Positions 34,468 through 42,825 of a stretch of DNA of 64,000 bases are shown in pieces. Within the stretch, counting starts at the first letter, position 1; each line of letters starts with the position of its first letter. A model generated the notes under the pieces. That model was not told where the DNA came from, did no database searches, and saw only the letters and a list, made by a program, of their open reading frames with translations. The DNA comes from Daejeonella sp. JGW-45 (GTDB lineage Bacteria > Bacteroidota > Bacteroidia > Sphingobacteriales > Sphingobacteriaceae). The stretch is taken from the NCBI RefSeq assembly GCF_029360805.1, contig NZ_JARKNC010000010.1:124001-188000 (forward strand). Reading direction: 5' to 3'. The position numbers and the translations under genes are program-made.

Positions 34468-35163
34468 ATGAAAAAAATTCTATTAGCCGAAGATGACCCT
34501 AATCTTGGCATGCTGCTGCAGGATTACCTTCAGTTGAAAGGGAAATTCGAGGTTGTGTTATGCCAGGATGGTGATGAAGCTCTGAAGGCCTTTTCAAAGG
34601 AATCATTCGATGTATGTATTTTCGATGTGATGATGCCCAAAAAGGACGGCTTTACACTTGGCAAAGAGATACGTAAGATCGACCCGAACGTGCCTATAAT
34701 ATTCGCAACGGCAAAAGCCATGATCGAGGATAAAGCCGAAGCATATAACCTGGGTGGGGATGATTATATCACTAAACCGTTTCGTATCGAAGAACTATTA
34801 CTTCGCATCAATGCGCTGCTTAAGCGCATGTCATCGCCAGATAAAAGCGCAGCGGCAGATTTGCCCACTAAGTTTGACATCGGCAACTATAAGTTTGATT
34901 ATACTGCACAAATGATCAGCAATGGATCAGATCAGCAAAAAGTATCGACCAAAGAAGCGGAGCTGCTCCGTTTGCTTTGTCTAAAGAAGAACGAGGTTTT
35001 AACCCGCGAGGAAGCGCTCATAAGCATCTGGCATGATGATAATTATTTCAATGGGCGAAGCATGGATGTTTTCCTTAGTAAATTACGGAAATACCTGAAA
35101 GAAGACCCAAAGGTGGAGATTATCAATGTGCACGGGAAGGGGTATAAACTCCTCGTCAATTAA
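34468..35163 (+). CDS. OmpR-family response regulator
   Basis: 231 aa. Receiver domain (1-120) with the acidic pocket Glu8-Asp9-Asp10, phospho-acceptor Asp53 in CIFDVMMPK and Lys103 in YITKPF, then a winged-helix DNA-binding domain with TKEAELLRLLCLKKNEVLT and the recognition helix RSMDVFLSKLRKYL. It is the partner of the kinase upstream. The 161-base gap between them contains the second 9-mer repeat array, unusual for a two-component pair in Bacteroidota, which are often nearly contiguous. Confidence 0.95.
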   Translation: MKKILLAEDDPNLGMLLQDYLQLKGKFEVVLCQDGDEALKAFSKESFDVCIFDVMMPKKDGFTLGKEIRKIDPNVPIIFATAKAMIEDKAEAYNLGGDDYITKPFRIEELLLRINALLKRMSSPDKSAAADLPTKFDIGNYKFDYTAQMISNGSDQQKVSTKEAELLRLLCLKKNEVLTREEALISIWHDDNYFNGRSMDVFLSKLRKYLKEDPKVEIINVHGKGYKLLVN

Positions 35164-35167
35164 TTTA

Positions 35168-35301
35168 GTTATACGTTGTAGGTTTACGTTATACGCCTGG
35201 GCGGGAAAGCTACTGTGTCTTTTTAATACCTTGTCTCAACGACTAGTCAGGTGTGGTACGCTGTAAAGAAAGCTTACAACGTACGACTTATAACGTACAA
35301 C
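35168..35301. repeat. 14-bp repeat in two inverted blocks
   Basis: Direct units at 35168 (GTTATACGTTGTAG) and 35182 (GTTTACGTTATACG, one base shifted). Inverted units at 35274 and 35288, whose complements read GTCGTACGTTGTAA and GTTGTACGTTATAA. It lies between the convergent response regulator and aldehyde dehydrogenase genes, with 78 bases of unrelated sequence between the blocks. Confidence 0.85.
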
Positions 35302-35315
35302 TTAAATAACAAGTC

Positions 35316-36857
35316 CTATAGGTCAAATTTAATTCCCTGTGCCAGGGGCAATTTATCCGAATAGTTTATTGTATTGGTCTGTCGGCGCATATAAGCCTTC
35401 CATGCATCTGATCCCGATTCACGTCCTCCGCCTGTTTCTTTTTCACCGCCGAATGCACCGCCAATTTCTGCTCCCGACGTGCCAATATTTACATTGGCAA
35501 TTCCGCAATCAGAACCTGCAAAAGACAGGAACTGCTCTGCCTCGCGAAGATTAAGCGTCATGATCGCTGATGAAAGTCCTTGAGGAACTCCGTTTTGCAT
35601 TGCGATTGCTTCGTCAAGTGTTTTGTACTTCATAAGGTATAAGATTGGGGCAAAAGTCTCATGCTGTACAATCCCGTATTCATTTTTAACCTCTGCGATG
35701 CAGGGTTTAACATAACATCCTGATTCGTAACCTTCGCCTTCCATAATCCGTCCTTCAACAACAAAGTTGCCACCTTCATTTTTACATTTTTCAATGGAAT
35801 CAAGATATGCGTTTACGGCATCTTTATCTATTAAAGGGCCTACGTGGTTATTTTCATCGAGGGGATTACCGATCTTTAATTGCCCGTAGGCTTTGACAAG
35901 CTTGTCCCTGAAATTATCGTAAACGCTTTCGTGGATTATTAATCTCCGGGTAGAAGTACATCTTTGCCCGGCAGTACCTACGGCGCCGAATACGGCTCCT
36001 ACAAGAGACGTCTCAAGATCAGCGTCTTTGGAGATAATGATTGCGTTATTGCCGCCCAGTTCGAGCAGGCTCCTGCCAAGACGTGAGCCAACTGCAGCTC
36101 CCACAGCTTTTCCCATACGTGTTGAGCCTGTAGCTGAAACCAGCGGAACGCGTTTATCATTACTCATCATTTCACCAATGGTCCGGTCTCCAATGATGAG
36201 GCACGACACGCCTTCAGGTACATCATTAGCATCAAATACCTTTTGAATAATATGCTGACAGGCAATAGCCGTCAATGGAGTTTTTTCGGACGGTTTCCAA
36301 ACGCAAACATTACCGCATGCCATAGCCAGCGCAGCATTCCATGACCAAACTGCAACCGGGAAATTAAATGCGGATATAATGCCTACGATGCCAAGCGGAT
36401 GCCATTGTTCATACATCCTGTGTGCGGGCCTTTCAGAATGCATAGTAAGGCCATAAAGCTGGCGTGACAAGCCTACGGCAAAGTCACATATGTCTATCAT
36501 TTCCTGAACTTCTCCGTACCCCTCCTGGAGACTTTTCCCCATTTCATAGCTGACTAATTTTCCGAGGTCATCTTTTTTTGCCCGCAGTGCATCTCCTAAT
36601 TGGCGAATTACTTCTCCTCTTTTCGGCGCTGGCCAGGTCCGCCATATATAGAAAGCATCTGTAGCCGTCTGTATGACATTATCATAATCTTTTTTGCCCG
36701 CAAATTTAACGGAAGCGATCTCTTTCCCGTCGACTGGCGATACTATAGCCCTGGTATTACCCTGTTCCGAGCTCTTCCAGGTTTTGCCCGTGCTGCTCGA
36801 TTCATTAATTTGCTGTATTCCAAGGCTCTGCAAAAGGTTTTTTATATCTAATTGCAT
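35316..36857 (-). CDS. Aldehyde dehydrogenase, ALDH7-like (aminoadipate-semialdehyde type)
   Basis: About 513 aa from MQLDIKNLL (36857). NAD-dependent aldehyde dehydrogenase with catalytic Cys300 in GQRCTSTRR, the general base in LELGGNNA, and Rossmann motif residues around ATGSTRMGKAV. The features SAFNFPVAVWSWNAALAMACGN and CGIANVNIGTSGAEIGGAFGG match the antiquitin/ALDH7 group, which oxidises 2-aminoadipate-6-semialdehyde in lysine degradation (also betaine aldehyde). Substrate is inferred from family. A perfect -7 box lies 19 bases upstream. Monocistronic. Confidence 0.92.
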   Translation of the reverse strand: MQLDIKNLLQSLGIQQINESSSTGKTWKSSEQGNTRAIVSPVDGKEIASVKFAGKKDYDNVIQTATDAFYIWRTWPAPKRGEVIRQLGDALRAKKDDLGKLVSYEMGKSLQEGYGEVQEMIDICDFAVGLSRQLYGLTMHSERPAHRMYEQWHPLGIVGIISAFNFPVAVWSWNAALAMACGNVCVWKPSEKTPLTAIACQHIIQKVFDANDVPEGVSCLIIGDRTIGEMMSNDKRVPLVSATGSTRMGKAVGAAVGSRLGRSLLELGGNNAIIISKDADLETSLVGAVFGAVGTAGQRCTSTRRLIIHESVYDNFRDKLVKAYGQLKIGNPLDENNHVGPLIDKDAVNAYLDSIEKCKNEGGNFVVEGRIMEGEGYESGCYVKPCIAEVKNEYGIVQHETFAPILYLMKYKTLDEAIAMQNGVPQGLSSAIMTLNLREAEQFLSFAGSDCGIANVNIGTSGAEIGGAFGGEKETGGGRESGSDAWKAYMRRQTNTINYSDKLPLAQGIKFDL

Positions 36858-36875
36858 AAAATTTAGTATTTTTGT

Positions 36876-36883
36876 CAAAGTTA
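36876..36883 (-). promoter_or_regulatory. Candidate -7 box (TAACTTTG) for the aldehyde dehydrogenase gene
   Basis: Perfect TAnnTTTG on the minus strand, 19 bases before the ATG at 36857. Confidence 0.45.
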
Positions 36884-37091
36884 AGCATTTCTCTCAAGGC
36901 AGCTAGGCCTGAAAAGGTTTTCCGAATTCTTTACGGCTTAGTAATTTATTTTCAGACAATTAACTGCGCGGGTGTCAGGATGTGGAAAAATAAAGCCGGT
37001 AGAGTTACCGAATAGCTTTAAATTGATGGAAATAAATCCGGTGTGCTTTTTGAAAGTATCCGGTGAACGTTCTTAATAGTATTGTTTTAGG

Positions 37092-38495
37092 ATGGAAGAA
37101 GATTTTGAGTTTGATTTTTCCGAAGATCCCAGATTTTCGGTTGAAAGATATGAAGAGATGATCCGTAACCAGGATCAGTATTTTTTTGATGCGCAGGCAT
37201 TTGAAAATATTATTGAATACTATATTGAGAAAAACGATCCGATAAAAGCGCTGCAGGTAGCTGAGTATGCGATAAATCAGCACCCTTTTGCGGCAATATT
37301 TTCTATAAAGCAGGCGCAGCTTTACGTAGCTACTAACCAGTTTGAACTCGCTTTCGAGTCATTAAGTAAAGCGGAGACACTCGAACCCTCCGAGGCAGAT
37401 ATCTATACCATCCGAGGCAATATTTTCGAAGGTCTTGAACGCCATGAAGAGGCCCTTGAGAATTACGAAAAGGCTTTGGGCCTGGCTGAGACTACTGATG
37501 AGATTTTGTTGCACATTGCATATGTTTACCAAAGTATGGGCGATTATGAAAGCTCGGTAACTTATCTGAAGCAATGTTTACAGCAAAATATGGAGAATCA
37601 GGATGCTTTGTATGAACTGGCTTTCTGTTATGATGTACTCGATAAGCAAGAGGAAAGTGTTAAGTTCTATCAGCAATACATCGATAATGAACCCTATTCG
37701 TATGCTGCGTGGTACAATCTTGGAAACGCTTTCAATAAGATGGATCTGTATGAAAAGTCTATAGATGCATATGATTACGCGATCCTGATCAAAGATAATT
37801 TCGCTTCAGCATACTTTAACAAGGGGAATGCCCTTGTTCATCTCGATCGTTACAGCGAGGCTATTGATGTTTATAAACAGACATTTGAGTATGAACCACC
37901 TAGCGGGGATACCTATTGCGCTATAGGGGAATGCTACGAGAAGCTTGAGCGGATGGACGAAGCACGGTCCTACTATAAGAAGTCGGTTAAACTCGACCCC
38001 AGCCAGTCAGATGCCTGGTTTGGAATAGGCGTCACGCTTGATTTCGAGGAACGCTACTTTGAATCCTTGTATTTTTACAAGAAAGCACTGGAGCTTGATG
38101 ATAAAAATGCTGATTATTGGTTTGCAATCGCAGATGCACAATATAAACTTAAACAATTAGGTGAGTCAGAAAAGGCTTATGAAAAAGTACTCGAGTTGAA
38201 TCCGGTGGATGTTGAAGCCTGGCTTGATTATTCTTCGATACTTTTCGAGCAGGATAAACTGAGCTCGGCGATTGAAGTGATCTCGGAGGGTATCAAGAAC
38301 AATCCTGATGCAGCCGAACTTTACTATCGCATGGTGGCATATCTTTTCGCTGCGGGCGAATACAGCGAAGCTTTGGTGTATCTTGAAACAGCATTGAATA
38401 CCGATCCGGAAAAACATCATATTCTTTTTGAATATCTTCCCCAGCTTCATGAGAACAAAGTTATCGTGGATATTATAAACCGCTATACACGTTAA
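37092..38495 (+). CDS. Cytoplasmic TPR protein
   Basis: 467 aa without signal peptide. From about residue 35 to the end it consists of about twelve tetratricopeptide repeats of 34 residues, with clear canonical units such as AWYNLGNAFNKMDLYEKSID, AYFNKGNALVHLDRYSEAID and AWFGIGVTLDFEERYFESLY. The N-terminal 20 residues are very acidic. It probably acts as a protein-interaction scaffold. It precedes the comA-aroE-gldD genes by 134 bases in the same direction and may be part of that group; its own upstream region has only an imperfect -7 box (TAGTATTG at 37077). Confidence 0.88.
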   Translation: MEEDFEFDFSEDPRFSVERYEEMIRNQDQYFFDAQAFENIIEYYIEKNDPIKALQVAEYAINQHPFAAIFSIKQAQLYVATNQFELAFESLSKAETLEPSEADIYTIRGNIFEGLERHEEALENYEKALGLAETTDEILLHIAYVYQSMGDYESSVTYLKQCLQQNMENQDALYELAFCYDVLDKQEESVKFYQQYIDNEPYSYAAWYNLGNAFNKMDLYEKSIDAYDYAILIKDNFASAYFNKGNALVHLDRYSEAIDVYKQTFEYEPPSGDTYCAIGECYEKLERMDEARSYYKKSVKLDPSQSDAWFGIGVTLDFEERYFESLYFYKKALELDDKNADYWFAIADAQYKLKQLGESEKAYEKVLELNPVDVEAWLDYSSILFEQDKLSSAIEVISEGIKNNPDAAELYYRMVAYLFAAGEYSEALVYLETALNTDPEKHHILFEYLPQLHENKVIVDIINRYTR

Positions 38496-38629
38496 ATTCA
38501 TAATAAATTTGTTCAGACTTTAGGTTTTGATTTTTTTTATGAGATTTGCACTTAGTTAGATGAGTAGTGATTCTTCAGAATTTAATTTCATGCTAGTCTC
38601 ATTTGATGATCCAAAACCAATAAAATTAA

Positions 38630-39391
38630 ATGAATTATATATTGAAGAATATTCCTGAACGTACTCAAAAGCCGCGTGTAAACGGTCTTACGATGGTTAT
38701 GGATAAAGGCTTGAGTGTGCGTGAAGTTGAAGATTTTCTCGAAGTTGCCGGGCCGCATGCCGACATTGTGAAACTAGGCTGGTCTACTTCCTACGTTACT
38801 CCAAACCTGGAAAGAAAATTAAAAGTCTATAAAGATGCCGGAATTCCGGTGTATTTCGGAGGAACCTTATTCGAAGCATTCATAATCAGAAATCAATTCG
38901 ACGATTATCGCAGGATTCTTGATAAATACGGGATGGAACTGGCTGAAGTGTCAGATGGTTCTATAGAAATTGCTCACGACGAGAAGTGTGAATACATCAG
39001 AAAACTGAGTGAACAAGTAACCGTTATATCAGAAGTTGGCTCAAAAGATGCCGCCAAGATACTGGCCCCGTATAGATGGATCAATTTGATGCAGGCCGAA
39101 ATAGCCGCCGGTGCATGGAAGGTGATAGCAGAAGCCAGAGAAGCTGGAAATGTAGGAATTTTCAGGGATTCGGGCGAAGTCCGCCAGGGCCTGATAGATG
39201 AGATACTTACTCAAATTCCAGCAGAAACAATAATATGGGAAGCACCGCAGAAAGCCCAACAGGTCTGGTTTATCAAATTAATTGGGTCCAATATAAATTT
39301 AGGCAATATTGCCCCTGCAGATGTTATCCCGGTTGAAACCCTCAGACTTGGTCTCCGAAGCGACACGTTTGATCATTTCCTGAATTTCTAA
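38630..39391 (+). CDS. Phosphosulfolactate synthase family protein (ComA)
   Basis: 253 aa TIM-barrel protein of the ComA family, which in methanogens and some bacteria joins sulfite to phosphoenolpyruvate to give phosphosulfolactate. Signatures visible are GLTMVMDKGLSVREVEDFL, DIVKLGWSTSYV, YFGGTLFEAF, AEVSDGSIEI and VGIFRDSGEVR, the last two lining the active site. Downstream enzymes of coenzyme M or sulfolactate synthesis (ComB, ComC) are not in the window. In Bacteroidota its product is unclear; a link to sulfonate metabolism is possible. Same direction as aroE, 47 bases apart. Confidence 0.88.
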   Translation: MNYILKNIPERTQKPRVNGLTMVMDKGLSVREVEDFLEVAGPHADIVKLGWSTSYVTPNLERKLKVYKDAGIPVYFGGTLFEAFIIRNQFDDYRRILDKYGMELAEVSDGSIEIAHDEKCEYIRKLSEQVTVISEVGSKDAAKILAPYRWINLMQAEIAAGAWKVIAEAREAGNVGIFRDSGEVRQGLIDEILTQIPAETIIWEAPQKAQQVWFIKLIGSNINLGNIAPADVIPVETLRLGLRSDTFDHFLNF

Positions 39392-39438
39392 ACACAATCC
39401 TTTCTGCAGCGTTATCTATCGGAATAAGAAACCATCCA

Positions 39439-40218
39439 ATGAAGAAATACGGACTGATCGGGTATCCTCTTACGCATTCATTTTCAAAAAAGTACTTTTC
39501 AGATAAGTTTGCTAAGGAGGGTTATAGCGATCGCGAATATGAGCTATATCCAATTCAAAACCTGAGCGATCTTCCGGAACTAATAAATGATACTCACGAT
39601 CTTTGCGGCCTTAACGTTACAGTACCGCACAAAATAGGCGTGATGTTTTATCTCGACAAGATAGATCCGGCTGCAAAAGAGATCGATGCTGTAAATTGTA
39701 TTAAAATTGTGAACCACCAACCAGTTGAGGCATTTTTTAGCGGTGAATTATCATCAATGAAAGTTCGTCTGGAGGGATATAATACAGATGCATTTGCGTT
39801 CGAGGCGTCCCTTAAGCCGCTGCTCAAAAAGCATCATCAAAAGGCCCTGATCCTGGGTAACGGCGGCGCCGCCAGGGCGGTGGCTTATGTCCTCGGTAAA
39901 CTGGATATTTCTTACAGACTGGTGTCGCGGAGGGCTATTGGAAAGCAACTTAAGTATAAACAGCTCACAGCAGATGTGATGAAGGAGCGCTTACTGATCA
40001 TTAATACCACTCCGCTGGGAACAGCCCCGAACATCGAGGAATGCCCTGATATTCCTTATGATCTTTTAACGTCCAGGCACTTGTTATACGATCTCGTCTA
40101 TAATCCAGCTGAAACAGAATTTTTAAAAAGAGGAAAGGAAAAAGGAGCTGCCATCAAGAACGGACTCGAGATGCTTCACCTGCAAGCTGAGAAATCGTGG
40201 GAAATATGGAATAGCTAA
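39439..40218 (+). CDS. aroE: Shikimate dehydrogenase
   Basis: 259 aa NADP-dependent enzyme that reduces 3-dehydroshikimate to shikimate in the aromatic amino acid pathway. The substrate domain begins GLIGYPLTHSFSKKYF with the conserved Ser and Ser/Lys, NVTVPHKI supplies the catalytic Lys, and the cofactor domain has LGNGGAARAV (glycine-rich loop). The NADP-site motif expected as NRT reads SRR, which favours NADP by its arginines. The end (GLEMLHLQAEKSWEIW) is normal. Follows ComA and is followed after six bases by gldD. Confidence 0.95.
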   Translation: MKKYGLIGYPLTHSFSKKYFSDKFAKEGYSDREYELYPIQNLSDLPELINDTHDLCGLNVTVPHKIGVMFYLDKIDPAAKEIDAVNCIKIVNHQPVEAFFSGELSSMKVRLEGYNTDAFAFEASLKPLLKKHHQKALILGNGGAARAVAYVLGKLDISYRLVSRRAIGKQLKYKQLTADVMKERLLIINTTPLGTAPNIEECPDIPYDLLTSRHLLYDLVYNPAETEFLKRGKEKGAAIKNGLEMLHLQAEKSWEIWNS

Positions 40219-40224
40219 TCTAAA

Positions 40225-40806
40225 ATGAAGATACCCTGGGTATACAGCCTGTTAATTTTATGTCTAATCCAGGTCTCTTGTAACCAGGATTATTCTCCTA
40301 AACCGCGCGGATACTTCAACATAACATTTCCCGAAAAAAAGTACCAATCATTTACCGGCGATTGTCCGTATAGCTTCGATTACCCTATATACGCAACAGT
40401 TAATCGGGATACCAAAAGGGATGCGAAGCCATGCTGGCTTGATGTATCTTACCCGGAATTCAACGGTAAGATCCATTTAAGCTATCAGCCTGTTGGATCC
40501 ACTGAACAATTTAACCAACTTGTCGAAGATGCCCGGACGTTTGCCTTTAAGCATACAGTGAAGGCTACGGCGATAGATGAGGGCATAATTTCCTATCCCG
40601 AAAAAAAAGTCTACGGTATCTATTACTCCATTGATGGAAATACGGCATCATCCGTACAATTCTTTCTCACAGACAGTACAAAGAACTATCTTAGAGGTGC
40701 TTTATACTTTAATGAGCAACCCCGTTTGGATTCAATCCAGCCCGTGTTAGACTTTATTAAAGAAGATATCGATGTGATGATTAAATCGTTCAAATGGAAA
40801 AAATGA
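40225..40806 (+). CDS. gldD: Gliding motility lipoprotein GldD
   Basis: 193 aa. Lipoprotein signal with VSC (Cys19), then conserved GldD features PKPRGYFNITFPEKKYQSF and CPYSFDYPIYATV, with a second pair of conserved residues in CWLDVSYPEFNGKIHLSY. GldD is required for gliding motility and is tied to type IX secretion in Flavobacterium; many non-gliding Bacteroidota keep it. It starts six bases after aroE and its last codons overlap the M20 peptidase start (ATGA), showing translational coupling. Confidence 0.95.
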   Translation: MKIPWVYSLLILCLIQVSCNQDYSPKPRGYFNITFPEKKYQSFTGDCPYSFDYPIYATVNRDTKRDAKPCWLDVSYPEFNGKIHLSYQPVGSTEQFNQLVEDARTFAFKHTVKATAIDEGIISYPEKKVYGIYYSIDGNTASSVQFFLTDSTKNYLRGALYFNEQPRLDSIQPVLDFIKEDIDVMIKSFKWKK

Positions 40807-42107
40807 AAGACTACCTTTTTGTAAGCCTGTTTCTTTTCATATCTGTTCCGGCAGTGGCCCAGCTAAATGCGGATGAGAAGAAGATCATTGACTATGTTAA
40901 CAGTCATTTAAAGGAAACCGAGCAATTATTGATTGAGTCGGTGAACATAAACAGCGGTACATTAAATGTCGAAGGCGTAAAAAAAGTTGGCAGCCTGTAC
41001 AGAAAGGAGTTTGATAAAATAGGCTTTAAAACCGAATGGGTTGTTCTTCCGGATTCTTTGAAGCGTGCCGGCCATTTGGTAGCAACAGTAAATGGTACGC
41101 AGGGGAAAAAGCTTTTTCTGATAGGCCATTTAGATACTGTTTTTGAGCTTGACATGGCTTTTGCACCTTACACTAAGTTGAATGATTCGACGGCTACAGG
41201 GCAGGGAGTTAATGATATGAAAGGTGGTAACGCAGTGATGATAGGGGCATTGAAAGCACTCAGTTCCCTCGGCTTACTCAAAAATACTACTGTTATAGCT
41301 TATTTTACCGGCGATGAGGAAAGTTCAGGATTCCCTCATCATGTTGCGCGGAAAGATTTCATAGATCGTGCGAAAACCACGGATATTGCTCTTGGTTTTG
41401 AAGGAGCTCAAGGCTTAAGTACAGTAGCTGTTGCCCGCAGGGGTATTGGAGGCTGGGTTCTTAATGTTGAAGCGAAGACAGGACATTCTGCGGGTATTTT
41501 TAGTGAGGGAGCAGGATATGGTGCTATTTATGAGGCAGCGAGAATTATCAGTGAATTCAGGACTCAACTGGCGAACGAAAAATATCTGACATTTAACCCC
41601 GGGCTAATAGCCGGCGGGTCGGAAATTAGTGTAGATCGCGCAGCTGCCAGAGTGGAAGCGGTCGGAAAAACTAATATTATTTCCCCGGCAGCATACGTAG
41701 CCGGCGATCTGCGTTTTATTTCACAAGCCCAGCGTGACCGTGCCCGGGAGAAGATGCGTGCTATTGTTGCTCAAAGCCTGAACGGTACAAAATCCACAAT
41801 ATCATTCTCTGATGGTCTTCCAGCCATGGAGCCTTCCGAAGGTAATTATAGGTTGGTGCGTTTTCTGGATAGTGTCACCAAAGATATGGGAATTGGCCCG
41901 ACCAAGGCTGGCGATCCGGGTTCCCGGGGGGCAGGAGACATATCTGATATTGCCAAATATGTTGATTCACTGGATGGTATGGGTGCATCGGGAGGTGGGG
42001 CTCATAAACCTGGCGAAACCATAAATCTTAAAGAATTTCCTTATCTGATCCAGCGGGCCGCAATTATGATCTACCGTCTGACCCGTGAAAATGCCAGTAT
42101 AAAATAG
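40803..42107 (+). CDS. M20 family metallopeptidase (carboxypeptidase G2-like), secreted
   Basis: About 434 aa, signal peptide MKDYLFVSLFLFISVPAVAQ. Di-zinc peptidase: His-x-Asp in IGHLDTVF, bridging Asp in GQGVNDMKGG, Glu/Glu in FTGDEESSG, and a late His in GAHKPGE. The dimerisation lid domain lies between. By family it removes C-terminal glutamate or acts on similar small acyl-amino-acids in the periplasm. I use the ATG at 40803 (four-base ATGA overlap with gldD) instead of the ATG at 40794. A hairpin that includes the stop codon follows. Confidence 0.92.
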   Translation: MKDYLFVSLFLFISVPAVAQLNADEKKIIDYVNSHLKETEQLLIESVNINSGTLNVEGVKKVGSLYRKEFDKIGFKTEWVVLPDSLKRAGHLVATVNGTQGKKLFLIGHLDTVFELDMAFAPYTKLNDSTATGQGVNDMKGGNAVMIGALKALSSLGLLKNTTVIAYFTGDEESSGFPHHVARKDFIDRAKTTDIALGFEGAQGLSTVAVARRGIGGWVLNVEAKTGHSAGIFSEGAGYGAIYEAARIISEFRTQLANEKYLTFNPGLIAGGSEISVDRAAARVEAVGKTNIISPAAYVAGDLRFISQAQRDRAREKMRAIVAQSLNGTKSTISFSDGLPAMEPSEGNYRLVRFLDSVTKDMGIGPTKAGDPGSRGAGDISDIAKYVDSLDGMGASGGGAHKPGETINLKEFPYLIQRAAIMIYRLTRENASIK

Positions 42108-42131
42108 CAGCGCTAAGCGGCTATTTTTTTT
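42102..42131 (+). terminator. Terminator overlapping the M20 peptidase stop codon
   Basis: AAATAGC (42102-42108, containing the TAG stop) pairs with GCTATTT (42120-42126), followed by a T-run to 42131. Confidence 0.75.
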
Positions 42132-42164
42132 AACAAAACGGCGGCAAATTGATATTTTTATTTT

Positions 42165-42803
42165 ATGATCAACATTAAGTACTTCGTATGTAATCCCTAT
42201 CAGGAAAATACATACCTGTTATACGACGACAGCCGCGAATGCGTAATAATTGATCCCGGAATGTATGATGGAGATGAGCAGAACAGGGTCTTAAAATTTA
42301 TCGCTGAAAACGATTTAAAGCCGGTTATGCTTCTTAATACTCACTGTCATATAGATCATGTGCTCGGCAACAAATTTATTTATGATACCTACGGTTTGCT
42401 TCCTCAGTTTCACAAAGGTGAGGAACCTGTTTTGAATGCAGTTGTCGCTTATGCGCCGCAGATGGGAATAAGGTATGAAGTTTCTCCGCTGCCGGAAACT
42501 TATCTTCCGGAAAGCGGGACAATTACTTTTGGTAATAGCAGCCTGGACCTGATATTTTGCCCGGGTCACTCACCTGCACATTTGTGTTTTCACAGCAAAG
42601 AGTTCAAAATTCTTATTGGAGGCGACGTTCTGTTCTATCAAAGTATTGGTCGTACCGATCTTCCTGGTGGCAATCATGAACAGCTTATCTCGAATATCCG
42701 CCAAAAAATATTCACACTCGATGACGATTGCCGGGTATATCCCGGGCACGGACAATCTACAGTGATAGGGTATGAAAAACAATTTAACCCTTTCCTGACT
42801 TAG
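42165..42803 (+). CDS. MBL-fold metallo-hydrolase (glyoxalase II-like)
   Basis: 212 aa. Metal-binding motif THCHIDH (HxHxDH) with further ligands in CPGHSPAH, IGGDVLFYQSIGRTDLPGG and the C-terminal YPGHGQSTV. The length and the GRTDLPGG stretch match the short glyoxalase II-like hydrolases common in Bacteroidota, which act on thioesters or low-molecular-weight thiols; the true substrate is unknown. No signal peptide. It begins 57 bases after the M20 gene and 22 bases before the permease gene, so it is likely co-transcribed with the latter. Confidence 0.9.
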   Translation: MINIKYFVCNPYQENTYLLYDDSRECVIIDPGMYDGDEQNRVLKFIAENDLKPVMLLNTHCHIDHVLGNKFIYDTYGLLPQFHKGEEPVLNAVVAYAPQMGIRYEVSPLPETYLPESGTITFGNSSLDLIFCPGHSPAHLCFHSKEFKILIGGDVLFYQSIGRTDLPGGNHEQLISNIRQKIFTLDDDCRVYPGHGQSTVIGYEKQFNPFLT

Positions 42804-42825
42804 CGGATTAAGAAAAGAATATAGA

